Positions 48,695 through 57,500 of a stretch of DNA of 64,000 nt are shown piece after piece. This DNA is from Polycladidibacter hongkongensis. Its GTDB lineage: Bacteria; Pseudomonadota; Alphaproteobacteria; Rhizobiales; Stappiaceae. The DNA is taken from the NCBI RefSeq assembly GCF_001561995.1, contig NZ_LLWC01000024.1, positions 62,001 through 126,000 on the forward strand, read 5' to 3'. Within the stretch, counting starts at the first letter, position 1. Each line of letters opens with the position of its first letter. The translations under genes and the position numbers were made by a program. The notes under the pieces are model-generated. The model had not been told where the DNA came from and did not search any database. It was given only the letters and a program-made list of their open reading frames with translations.

Positions 48695-49150
48695 TTATTC
48701 GATGATGACCAGAGGCTCGCCGAACTCGACCGGCTGGCCGTCTTCAACCAGAACTGCGGTGACGCGGCCAGACTTAGTCGCCGGGATCTGGTTCATGGTT
48801 TTCATCGCCTCGACGATGAGAACAGTGTCGCCTTCGCGGACAGTGTCGCCCACTTCTACAAAGTTGCGTGCGCCTGGCTCTGGTGCCAGATAAGCGGTGC
48901 CAACCATTGGAGAGGTCAGAGCGCCGGGATGGTTTGCAGCATTAGCAGAGACGGCAACTTCGACAGCAGCAGCCGGGGCCGGTGCAGCAACAGGTGCGGC
49001 AGAAACAGCGCGGGCTTCAACAGAAATCTGGCGGGCAACGCGGATGCGCAGGTCGTTCTGCTCGACTTCAATCTCGGAGAGATTGGTTTCGTCCAGCAGG
49101 TCTGCCAGTTGACGGATCAGCTCCTGATCAAAAGATGCTTTTTTGCTCAT
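48695..49150 (-). CDS. accB: Acetyl-CoA carboxylase biotin carboxyl carrier protein
   Basis: The 151-aa protein has an N-terminal helical part, an Ala/Pro/Val linker (about residues 45-75) and the biotinyl domain with the biotinylation site EAMKTMNQI (Lys117). It carries CO2 between AccC and the carboxyltransferase. accC follows on the same strand. The aroQ gene often found before accB in relatives is not here. Confidence 0.97.
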   Translation of the reverse strand: MSKKASFDQELIRQLADLLDETNLSEIEVEQNDLRIRVARQISVEARAVSAAPVAAPAPAAAVEVAVSANAANHPGALTSPMVGTAYLAPEPGARNFVEVGDTVREGDTVLIVEAMKTMNQIPATKSGRVTAVLVEDGQPVEFGEPLVIIE

Positions 49151-49496
49151 TGTGTCTTTGTCCCGTTAGGAGGCCTCTTATACGGCCTTCTTTTAGGTTT
49201 TTGAGGGATGTCCCCTCGTTCAGGTAAACTTGTTGTTCAATCCATCGACGGATTGTTTCGGACATAGTTGGTGTCACACGCATTTAAAATTCAAGAACTG
49301 CCAAGGTTGTTTTTCCTGTTGGCTGCGAGAATCTCAAGGTGTTTCCCATTGACCGATCGATAATTGGGCTAGTTATAAGAGTGAAGCGGGGTAAGGGAAA
49401 GGGCAAACCCCGCTTTGGCCAGTCTTGCACCCTCATTTTCAGGGTAAAAGGTGGTGTTTTGCCAGCATTGCGCTGCGTTTATAGTTTTGTCGCGCC
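49151..49496. other. Gap between dsbA-like gene and accB
   Basis: About 345 bases on the accB side of the DsbA-like gene. It holds a hairpin with 9-bp arms AAGCGGGGT/ACCCCGCTT (49384-49415), which may end the DsbA transcript, and the accB promoter. No remnant of aroQ or another gene is seen. Confidence 0.5.
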
Positions 49497-50255
49497 CTAT
49501 TTGCTGGCACGCGCTGCATTGATTTGCTCAGAAAGCCGGTCAAAGCCAACTGCGCCGATGGAAACATCTGAGGTCAGATCCTTGCCGCCAACCACGTAAG
49601 ACGGGGTGCCAGTGAGCGACAGCTTTTCCGCGATGGTGAAAACTTCGCTCAAGGTGTCGCGAATGGCGGAGGAGGCAAGAGCTTCTTGCAGCTTGTCCTG
49701 ATCGATGCCCAGATCCTTAGCGGCTTTTAGCGCGGATTGTTTGTTGGCGCGGCCTTTTGCACTCATCAGCGCTACGTGGAAATCCTGATAAAGCTCTGGT
49801 GCCACATCGTTCACGGCGATTGCGACCTGTGCCGCCTCCATGGAGGGCTGGCCTAGCACCGGGAACTCTTTGAGGACGATGCGTAGGTTTTTGTCCGCCT
49901 CGGCAAGGCGCAGCATGTCGGCCAGAGAACGGCGGCAGTAGCCGCAATTGTAGTCGAAAAACTCAACCAGCGTTACATCGCCTTCAGGATTTCCAAGGAC
50001 GACCTGATTGGGCGAATCGTAAAGGATATCTGCGACCTCTTCCAAGGCGAGACGCTTTTCATCCTCTTCCTTAGCGATGCGGCGTTTTTCCAGCTCTAGC
50101 AATGCCGCTTCGACTACTTCCGGGTTGGATACCAAGTATTCTTTGATGATGTTTTCAACTGCGGTGCGATCCATTTCCTGCGCAAGCGCCGGTTGGTATG
50201 CCGTTGCGCCAAGCATCAAGGCTGAGACGGCTAGGCAGGTTTTAAATGAGGTCAC
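49497..50255 (-). CDS. DsbA family thiol:disulfide oxidoreductase (ScsC-like)
   Basis: The 252-aa precursor has a signal peptide (ending QPALA), an N-terminal helical segment typical of the ScsC oligomerisation region (VENIIKEYLVSNPEVVEAAL), and a thioredoxin fold with CGYC (Cys104 and Cys107) in FDYNCGYCRRS and the cis-Pro loop SLTGTPSYVVGG. It acts in the periplasm on disulfides, perhaps as isomerase. It follows the M48 protease gene, a common neighbour. Confidence 0.92.
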   Translation of the reverse strand: MTSFKTCLAVSALMLGATAYQPALAQEMDRTAVENIIKEYLVSNPEVVEAALLELEKRRIAKEEDEKRLALEEVADILYDSPNQVVLGNPEGDVTLVEFFDYNCGYCRRSLADMLRLAEADKNLRIVLKEFPVLGQPSMEAAQVAIAVNDVAPELYQDFHVALMSAKGRANKQSALKAAKDLGIDQDKLQEALASSAIRDTLSEVFTIAEKLSLTGTPSYVVGGKDLTSDVSIGAVGFDRLSEQINAARASK

Positions 50256-50327
50256 TGGTTTTCTCCCTCTGGCCTTTGTGCTTGGCCAAATATGAAAGGC
50301 TGGCGAAAGCCAACTTCGGTGTAAGTG

Positions 50328-51773
50328 TTAGTTTGCGCGGATCGTTAGGATATCATCTGCCATTTGCCATGCTGGCGTGCCGGTTTTGAGTTTCTTTTTG
50401 GCGCGCTTCGCGTAGCGCTGTGCCCCGCGAATGTCGCCGCGGTTTAACAGCGAACGGGCGGTGGCAAGGTCTGCGGTTGCTGTGTCGCCCATACGGCCGG
50501 CAGCGATCGCCAATTGTGCATAGCCGGTGGCGGAGTTGGGGTCTTTTCGAAGGGCTTTTTGCAGGACAGATTTTGCTTGGGGCAGTAATGATTTATCATT
50601 GGAAGCCACCATAGCGTATCCCAACCAAACCTCTAATTGCGGGTCGCCCGGCAGATACTGCAGGGCCTTGCGGAAGGGCGCGACGGCTTGTTTCGGCTTG
50701 CCACCTTCCAGCAGGGCTTGGCCCTTGAGCTCATAGAAATACGGATTTCCCGGCATTTTGCGAATGAGCGCATCAATCTTCGGAACGGATTTTCTAACGC
50801 CGTCGCGCTGCATGGACGCCACGGCGCGGGCGTACTGCGCGGGCAGGCTCTTGTTCTTTGGCGGATAGGCCTTGAGCACAGTGCTTGGATGGTTGGTGAA
50901 AGCGTAAAGTTTGGCGCGAACCATTTCATGCTTAAACTGCAGAGCCTTAGGGGCCGGGATATTAAAGTATTTAGAACGCTGCGCTTTGGTTTTCAGCGCA
51001 TTGTAGCGCTCCCGCGGCATGGGGTGGGAGAGGGCGTAGGGGTCCACATAACGGGCGGAGAACAACGCCTGATCGGCCATCTCCTCGAAGGTTTTGAGCA
51101 TGCCCTTCGGGCTCTGTTTGGTGCGCTCCAGATAGCGCAGGGCGGCTTGGTCGGCAGAAGCCTCTTCGGTGCGTTTGTAGGCGAGGAATGAGCGCTGGCC
51201 GATGGCGCTTGAGCTCATGGCGGCAGCCGCGCCGCCTTGGGTGGTACCACCACTGCCTGCTGCGGCTCCGGCAGCAGCGGCGCCAGCGCCGAGAATCATG
51301 CCAACAACGGAGATGATTTGCGCATTGGCCGCGGCCTGACGCATGCGAACCAAGTGATTGCCTGCAATGTGGCCGGTTTCGTGTGCAAGAACGCCGATGA
51401 CCTCGCCTGGGGTTTTTGCATCCAGAATAACGCCGAGGTTGATGAACATGCGGCGGGAATCCGGTACGAATGCATTGAAGCTTTTGTCGTTGACGAGGAT
51501 AATTTCAACTTGGCCCGCAGGTAGGCCTGCGGCGCGGAAGATTGGCTTGGCGTATTGCCGGAGCAAGTTTTCCGTTTCAACATCGCGGACCAGCGGCAGT
51601 TTGCCTTGGGCGCTGGCGAGCGGGGCAATAAGAGTTTGTGCGGCTAATATGGCAGCAGTAAACGTGGCTGTGACGGATTTGAGGCGTGTTTTTTCCGGCT
51701 TCGGCGCAGCAGTGCGCTGGCGCTGTTCAAAGTATACCTTAATGGTATGACGGCACTTGGAAAATACAGGCAT
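50328..51773 (-). CDS. M48 family metalloprotease with TPR repeats (BepA-like)
   Basis: About 481 residues. After an N-terminal hydrophobic signal (AAILAAQTLIAPLASAQ) comes the M48 protease domain: HETGH at 131-135 and the third ligand in EEASADQAALRYL. The C-terminal half carries TPR-like repeats (KGQALLEGGKPKQAVAPFRK and later). BepA-type proteins maintain outer-membrane proteins such as LptD. ATG 51773 has GAGG about 8 bases upstream; the frame is open to 51857. The gene precedes dsbA on the same strand. Confidence 0.9.
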   Translation of the reverse strand: MPVFSKCRHTIKVYFEQRQRTAAPKPEKTRLKSVTATFTAAILAAQTLIAPLASAQGKLPLVRDVETENLLRQYAKPIFRAAGLPAGQVEIILVNDKSFNAFVPDSRRMFINLGVILDAKTPGEVIGVLAHETGHIAGNHLVRMRQAAANAQIISVVGMILGAGAAAAGAAAGSGGTTQGGAAAAMSSSAIGQRSFLAYKRTEEASADQAALRYLERTKQSPKGMLKTFEEMADQALFSARYVDPYALSHPMPRERYNALKTKAQRSKYFNIPAPKALQFKHEMVRAKLYAFTNHPSTVLKAYPPKNKSLPAQYARAVASMQRDGVRKSVPKIDALIRKMPGNPYFYELKGQALLEGGKPKQAVAPFRKALQYLPGDPQLEVWLGYAMVASNDKSLLPQAKSVLQKALRKDPNSATGYAQLAIAAGRMGDTATADLATARSLLNRGDIRGAQRYAKRAKKKLKTGTPAWQMADDILTIRAN

Positions 51774-51933
51774 CGACAAGCCTCTTGTGGTCTTGAGTAA
51801 AAACAAGCAATAAACCCTGACAATAGCAGATACTATTCGCCGCTTCCTTAATAACAAAAGGGGGCGGGAATTTGGCGGGGGATTTATGGTTTTCCAGATG
51901 CTTCGTCAAATCGGGTCAGGGGACTTTCTTTTT

Positions 51934-53085
51934 ATGTTCAAGAGTTCTACGCGGGCAGAGGTTTTTCCATTTCAGGCGATGGAAGTAATGCAAGCTGCAA
52001 ACAAGATGGAAGCGCAGGGCAAGCGCGTCATCCATATGGAAATTGGCGAGCCGGGCGCGCCCGTGCCGGAAAAAGTCCGCGAAGCGGCTTTGCAGGCGTT
52101 GAAGGTGCCGAAATTCTCCTACACCGAGGCGATGGGGATCGCGCCGCTTAAGAGCGGGATTTGCGATCTTTACCGGCGGCGCTACGGGGTGCAGGTTGCA
52201 CCGGAACAGGTGATGATAACTACGGGCTCTTCTGCTGCTTTTAATCTGATTTTCCTGAGTGCTTTTGAGGTAGGTGACAAGGTGGCGCTGACCTCGCCGG
52301 GGTATCCGGCCTATCGCAATATTCTCAAATCTCTGGGGCTTGAGGGGGTTGAGCTTGAGGTTGACGAGAGTACTCGCTGGTCGCTTAGTGCCGCACAGCT
52401 GCGCAAGGCGCATGCGGAACATGGCCTAAAAGGGGTGTTGCTGGCCAGCCCGGCCAACCCCACTGGCACGATGATGACACCGGAAGCGCTTAAGGAAATC
52501 TGCGAGGTCTGCGAAGAGTTGGGGCTCTGGTTTATTTCGGACGAGATTTATCAGGGGCTGAGCTTTGCCGCGGGTGAGGAAACGGCGCTCAAATTTTCTA
52601 AAAATGCGATTATTATCAATAGTTTTTCCAAGTACTATTGCATGACAGGTTGGCGCATTGGCTGGATGGTGTTGCCGCAAGTGTTGTGCCGGCCGGTGGA
52701 GAAGGTGGCGCAGAGCCTATATATTTCCGCGCCGCATCTTTCGCAGATCGCCGCAACCGCTGCGCTTGGCTGCGAAGAAGAGTACGATACGATTAAGGCA
52801 GGCTATGCGCGCAATCGAGCGCTGTTGCTGGAGGTGTTTCCACGCCTTGGTCTTGGTAAAACGCTGCCAGTGGATGGCGCTTTTTACATCTATGTGGATG
52901 TGTCCGAACTCTCAGATGATTCCATGGCGTTTTGTAAAGAGATGTTGGATAAGGCTGGGGTGGCGGCGACGCCCGGTATCGATTTTGATTTGCAGCGCGG
53001 ACACAAATTTGTGCGGTTTTCGTTTGCCGGTAGCTATGAAGATATGCAGGAGGCGTGTCAGCGGCTGGAGGCTTGGCTTGGCTAG
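51934..53085 (+). CDS. Class I/II PLP-dependent aminotransferase
   Basis: The 383-aa enzyme shows MEIGEPGAPVP, the cofactor region TTGSSAAFNLIFLSAFE, SPANPTGTMM, ISDEIYQGLSF, the PLP lysine in NSFSKYYCMTGWRIGWMV and the substrate Arg in FVRFSFAGS. It is related to aspartate/aromatic aminotransferases; the substrate is not determined. ATG 51934 has GGGGA 10 bases upstream and gives a normal length; ATG 51886 in the same frame, also behind a G-rich stretch, adds 16 residues. The gene is divergent from the M48 gene. Confidence 0.9.
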   Translation: MFKSSTRAEVFPFQAMEVMQAANKMEAQGKRVIHMEIGEPGAPVPEKVREAALQALKVPKFSYTEAMGIAPLKSGICDLYRRRYGVQVAPEQVMITTGSSAAFNLIFLSAFEVGDKVALTSPGYPAYRNILKSLGLEGVELEVDESTRWSLSAAQLRKAHAEHGLKGVLLASPANPTGTMMTPEALKEICEVCEELGLWFISDEIYQGLSFAAGEETALKFSKNAIIINSFSKYYCMTGWRIGWMVLPQVLCRPVEKVAQSLYISAPHLSQIAATAALGCEEEYDTIKAGYARNRALLLEVFPRLGLGKTLPVDGAFYIYVDVSELSDDSMAFCKEMLDKAGVAATPGIDFDLQRGHKFVRFSFAGSYEDMQEACQRLEAWLG

Positions 53086-53127
53086 TGTGCTGTTGCTGGC
53101 TGCCTAGCCAATTTAGCAATGCAATAA

Positions 53128-53156
53128 AAAAGGCGGTGCCGCTGGCACCGCCTTTT
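53128..53156 (+). terminator. Bidirectional terminator between aminotransferase and rne
   Basis: 13-bp perfect stem AAAAGGCGGTGCC/GGCACCGCCTTTT with loop GCT. It has A tracts before and T tracts after, so it can end both the plus-strand aminotransferase and the minus-strand rne transcripts. Confidence 0.93.
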
Positions 53157-53184
53157 CTAATTATTACGCAATGTAATTTGCAGC

Positions 53185-56100
53185 CTACAGGAAGTTGCGG
53201 CGCTGCCACCAGCCACCGCGGCGCGGGGCAGGTTCTTCTTCCTCGCTGGCAACATCCACCTGCTCGCCATCGACCATACGAGAACGGGTGACGACCGGCT
53301 GTTTCGGTGCTTTGGGCGCTGCCGGTTCTGCTTCTGCCTGCTCGGCTACCTCGTCTTGAGCAGGTGCAGTATCCGCTTGCATTTCCGGAGCCGCTTCAGC
53401 TGGTTGTTCTGTAGCTTGCTCTGCATCTATCCCTGCCTCTGACTGGGTTGCGGCTACTTCTGTTGATGGATCTTCAACGGTTTCAGTCTTCGCTGCAGGT
53501 TCGGTTATGGCTTCAGTGTCGACAGCATCGCTAACAGGCTTTGTAGAGTCCGGTTCTGTAGAAGCTGGTGCGTCGTCTATCGCCTTACCAACAGGCTCGT
53601 CAGAGGTGACCGTCTCAGCTGTTTGCTCTTGCGCGGTGATGTCTTCGTGCGCTTCGGGCGTTGAAGCTTCGCTCGCTGCGCTATTTTTGATGGCAGGTGC
53701 AGGCTCTGCGACGGCTTCCGGCTTCTCAGCTTGCGACGAGGCCTTGGCGTTTTCCTGTAAAACGTCAGCTTGTGCGGCTGCAGTTTTTGTTTCCACCGCT
53801 GTCGCAGTGCTACCGTTAGAGGTTTCGGCTAGGTCCGGCGTTTCAAAAGCCGGTGCAGACGGGATGACAACCTGCCCCAGAAAGGTGGCAGCAGCAGTAG
53901 CTTCCTCCGTTGCCTCGGCGGTGTCGGGTGTGGCGGCTTCTGTGCTCTCTACAGTGGCTTCATCGGTTGCTGTCTCTTCTGCAGCACCACGACGGCGGGA
54001 GCGCCGGCCACCGCGACGGCCGCGACGACGCTTACGACGGTTTTCCTCGTCTTCGCTGTCATCTTTTTCACCGGCCTCGCCGCTTGCTACGGCTTCGGCG
54101 TCGTCATTGGTGTCTTTTGCTTCGCCGTTGTCTTCGTTTGCTGCTTCTGTTTCAGAAGCATCACCTTCACCACGGGAGCGACGGCGGCGGCGGCGGCGGC
54201 GTTTGCGACGGTCACCTTCGTCGGCGGTGATGTCGTCATTGGCTTCCGGCGCATCTTCGTTGTCGTCGGCCTCGGCCTCGGCTTCGGCCGCAGCGATGGC
54301 CTGACGGTCCAGCTCCTCTTCTTCCTTGGCAGAAAGCGGGGTGATGCTGTCAGGTTGAACAAATACCGGAGCCTTACCAAGGCGTGACTGTGGCGAGACA
54401 GGTTCGCCGCGATCCAGCGCGAAGTGCTGTTCGGTGACGCTGTCATCTGCCATTACGGCGATCGAGAGACCAAAGCGGTTCTCCAGATCCATCAGGTTGT
54501 AGCGCTTCTGGTTCAGGATATAGAGGCAGACCTCTGAAGGTGTGCGAATAATGAGGTCGTGGGTTACCCCGCGCAGCAGCTGCTCTTCGAGCGAACGCAG
54601 GATATGCAGGGCAACGGACTCCACTGAACGAACAATGCCGGAGCCACGGCAATGCGGGCACACAACGGACGAGCTTTCCAAAACGCCTGTGCGCATACGC
54701 TGGCGTGACATTTCCAGAAGGCCGAAATGCGAAATGCGGCCAACCTGAATGCGCGCGCGGTCCGACTTCAGACATTCCTTCAACCGTCGCTCGACGGCAC
54801 GGTTGTTGCGGCTCTCTTCCATATCGATGAAGTCGATAACCACGAGGCCTGCAAGATCGCGCAGGCGTAGCTGGCGGGAGATTTCTTCGGCGGCCTCAAG
54901 GTTGGTAGCGAGCGCGGTGTCCTCGATGTTCTGCTCGCGGGTGGACTTACCGGAGTTGACGTCGATAGAGACCAAGGCTTCGGTCTGGTTGATGACAATG
55001 TAACCGCCGGATTTCAAAGTGACTTCCGGAGAGAACATCGCATCTAGCTGTGCTTCAACGCCAAAGCGGGTGAACAGCGGCGAAGCATCGCGGTATGGTT
55101 GCACGTTTTTGGAATGGCTTGGCATGAGCATGCGCATGAAGTCTTTTGCTTCACGATAGCCTTCCTCACCTGAGACCAACACCTGATCGATGTCTTTGTT
55201 GTAAAGATCACGAATGGAGCGCTTGATCAGGCTGCCTTCTTCGTAAACAAGCCGCGGCGCAGCGGAATTTAGCGTAAGAGAGCGGACGCTCTCCCATAAG
55301 CGCAAGAGATATTCAAAATCGCGTTTGATTTCCGCTTTGGTGCGGCTGGCGCCTGCTGTACGCAGAATAACGCCCATGCCGCGCGGCACATCCAGATCAC
55401 TGGCGATCTGCTTCAGGCGCTTGCGGTCAACCGGCTTGGTGATCTTGCGTGAAATGCCGCCACCGCGATCGGTGTTTGGCATCAGCACAGAGTAACGGCC
55501 AGCAAGCGAGAGGTAGGTGGTCAGCGCGGCGCCTTTGTTGCCACGTTCTTCCTTTACAACCTGCACCAGCAGCAGTTGGCGGCGCTTGATGACCTCTTGG
55601 ATTTTATAGTTGTCCCGCAGGCGGCGAGGGCGCTCTGGCACCTCTTCCATGGCGTCTTCGTTGCCAACCTGATCGACGGAGTCGCTGTCTGCATCTGCAT
55701 CGGCGTTGTAATCAGAAGCGGTGTCTTCATTGTCCCGGCGGCCACGGCGACGGCGGCGCGAACGCGAGCGGCGGTGGTCGCGGCGACCACGACGGCGTTC
55801 GTTGCTGTCTTCTGTAGATTCTTCAGCAGTTTGTGCATCTGCATCTGACGAAGTCTCGGCTTCTTCAGCGTCAGAGTCGTCTTCTGCTGCTGCTTCAACG
55901 CCAGTATCGCCCTCACTATCGTCAGAGTTTTTGGCGTCTGCATCCGAAGCCGTTGCTTCTTTTTCAGTTTCTTCCTGATTAGCAGCGTTGTGTTCTGCCC
56001 GTTGGGCAGGAGCGGCGTCATCGGACGTAATTTCTGAGATTACCGGCGCCGCAGCGACATCTTTCGTTGCCGCAGCATCGCTCGGTGCTTCCGGTGCCTC

Positions 56101-56652
56101 GGTTTCTGGAGATGGTGCCTTGTCCGCCTCAGCATCGCTTGGTAGATCTTGGTTGGACAGCGCGTGTACATCTTCCACCACATCGTCGCCTGCTGGGGCG
56201 TCGAGGCGGGCAAGTTGTTCTTCTTCGTCCTCTTCTTCGATCAGCTCGGAGACGACATCATCTTCTTTGGCGGCTGCGCGCGCAATTGCAGCTTCTTCAC
56301 GGGCAGCTTCCCGCTTGGCTTCTTCGCGTTCACGGCGCTCACGTTCGCGCTGGTTGGCCTCTGCTTCGGCAGCGAGTTGCTCTTCCAGTGCTTTGCGATC
56401 CGCCTCTGGCAGCTGGTAGTAATCTGGGTGGATTTCGCTAAAGGCGAGAAAACCGTGCCGGTTGCCGCCATATTCTACGAAGGCCGCCTGCAGGGACGGT
56501 TCAACCCGTGTGACTTTAGCAAGATAGATATTTCCGCGCAGCTGCTTGCGATTTGCAGCTTCAAAGTCGAATTCCTCTACCCGATTTCCACGCACAACCG
56601 TTACCCGGGTCTCCTCCGGGTGGGTTGCGTCGATTAGCATTTTGTTTGCCAT
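53185..56652 (-). CDS. rne: Ribonuclease E
   Basis: About 1155 residues. The N-terminus MANKMLIDATHPEETRV leads into the S1 domain, which is split by a long insert (about residues 100-345) rich in Asp/Glu/Ala and with an Arg cluster, then resumes at DNYKIQEVIKRRQLLLVQVV. The catalytic Asp residues lie in SIDVNSGKS (about 562) and IDFIDMEE (about 607), and the Zn-link is CPHCRGSG (about 667). The C-terminal third is disordered, with Arg-rich blocks (RRKRRRRRRRRSRGEG) and long acidic, Ala-rich stretches, the scaffold for the degradosome. ATG 56652 gives the canonical start. The insert is normal for alphaproteobacteria. Confidence 0.95.
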   Translation of the reverse strand: MANKMLIDATHPEETRVTVVRGNRVEEFDFEAANRKQLRGNIYLAKVTRVEPSLQAAFVEYGGNRHGFLAFSEIHPDYYQLPEADRKALEEQLAAEAEANQRERERREREEAKREAAREEAAIARAAAKEDDVVSELIEEEDEEEQLARLDAPAGDDVVEDVHALSNQDLPSDAEADKAPSPETEAPEAPSDAAATKDVAAAPVISEITSDDAAPAQRAEHNAANQEETEKEATASDADAKNSDDSEGDTGVEAAAEDDSDAEEAETSSDADAQTAEESTEDSNERRRGRRDHRRSRSRRRRRGRRDNEDTASDYNADADADSDSVDQVGNEDAMEEVPERPRRLRDNYKIQEVIKRRQLLLVQVVKEERGNKGAALTTYLSLAGRYSVLMPNTDRGGGISRKITKPVDRKRLKQIASDLDVPRGMGVILRTAGASRTKAEIKRDFEYLLRLWESVRSLTLNSAAPRLVYEEGSLIKRSIRDLYNKDIDQVLVSGEEGYREAKDFMRMLMPSHSKNVQPYRDASPLFTRFGVEAQLDAMFSPEVTLKSGGYIVINQTEALVSIDVNSGKSTREQNIEDTALATNLEAAEEISRQLRLRDLAGLVVIDFIDMEESRNNRAVERRLKECLKSDRARIQVGRISHFGLLEMSRQRMRTGVLESSSVVCPHCRGSGIVRSVESVALHILRSLEEQLLRGVTHDLIIRTPSEVCLYILNQKRYNLMDLENRFGLSIAVMADDSVTEQHFALDRGEPVSPQSRLGKAPVFVQPDSITPLSAKEEEELDRQAIAAAEAEAEADDNEDAPEANDDITADEGDRRKRRRRRRRRSRGEGDASETEAANEDNGEAKDTNDDAEAVASGEAGEKDDSEDEENRRKRRRGRRGGRRSRRRGAAEETATDEATVESTEAATPDTAEATEEATAAATFLGQVVIPSAPAFETPDLAETSNGSTATAVETKTAAAQADVLQENAKASSQAEKPEAVAEPAPAIKNSAASEASTPEAHEDITAQEQTAETVTSDEPVGKAIDDAPASTEPDSTKPVSDAVDTEAITEPAAKTETVEDPSTEVAATQSEAGIDAEQATEQPAEAAPEMQADTAPAQDEVAEQAEAEPAAPKAPKQPVVTRSRMVDGEQVDVASEEEEPAPRRGGWWQRRNFL

Positions 56653-57500
56653 TAAATGATGTCCCCGCAAGCGGCGCCAAGCACTGGCGCAGGAGGCGCG
56701 ACTTTATGCTCATGTGGTGCTGCTCACGTTGTTTTTGCTGTTGATATTAAGGCCGCGCGGGTCGGCAGGCGCACACACATCACCAGCAGGGGCTGGCCAA
56801 TGGGCCAGCGCGCGGCTGCTGTTGATGCTTAATAATGCGCGCATGTTGTTCAAAACCGCGTGCCCTTCTTCAAAATTGGTTGGGCGACAGAAACCTGCGC
56901 GCCTTTTTGCCAGCAATGCTGGCGGTGATATGCGTATCTGTTGTGCCGGAGCCGGGGCATTGCCGCGGGTCTCGGCCGCTTGGACACGTAGAATTCGATT
57001 TTAGGGTTTCAAAGGCTGCCAAGGCGGGCCTTAAACGAAACCAGTCGTCGGTTAGCTTTGGTCTATCTGCGGTTTCACGACGGCTGCAACCACCAATACT
57101 AACGGAATTGCCTCAACAAAACGTAACAGAGGGTGGCGTGCCAGCGGCGTGTGTCTTGCGGGTATTTAGGCAATCGGCGCTGAGGGTATTCAGCATGCCG
57201 TGTCTTACCAGATTTATAAACACCAGACGCACAGGGCGGGTCAGCGTACCTCGTGAACGCAATAAACTCATCTTTCTTTTAAGCGGCAAAGTGGTGCAAT
57301 GCAAGAGCGGGATTCCAGAGCTGGCTCAGGACGTTGGATAAGCTTGGTGTCAGGCTAGTCCCCTAAAAATATGCACATCTGTGTTTTTTATGGTCGAGTT
57401 CGTAGCGTGAAAGCCTTGTAACAGGGTGACTTTAGATAAATTGTCTTTTAATTCTCATAATTCATATTTTGCAGTGTCTTGTGCAGGTTCGGGGGACTTG
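56653..57500. other. Long region between rne and amiC, probably the rne leader
   Basis: About 850 bases between divergent genes. Nearest rne is a hairpin with 7-bp perfect arms GCTGGCC/GGCCAGC (56792-56809). ORFs at 56714-57004 and 56835-57341 are basic and Cys-rich with no family and no ribosome-binding site; I do not call them. RNase E autoregulates through its 5' UTR in other bacteria, so a long structured leader on the minus strand is plausible. The amiC promoter is on the other end. Confidence 0.5.

Noticed and set aside
53507-54304. 265-codon Ser/Ala-rich ORF opposite the RNase E tail
   Set aside because: Low-complexity antisense of the acidic and Arg-rich rne C-terminus.
56835-57341. 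168-codon ORF in the rne-amiC gap
   Set aside because: No ribosome-binding site, basic and Cys-rich composition without domain pattern; more likely part of a leader.
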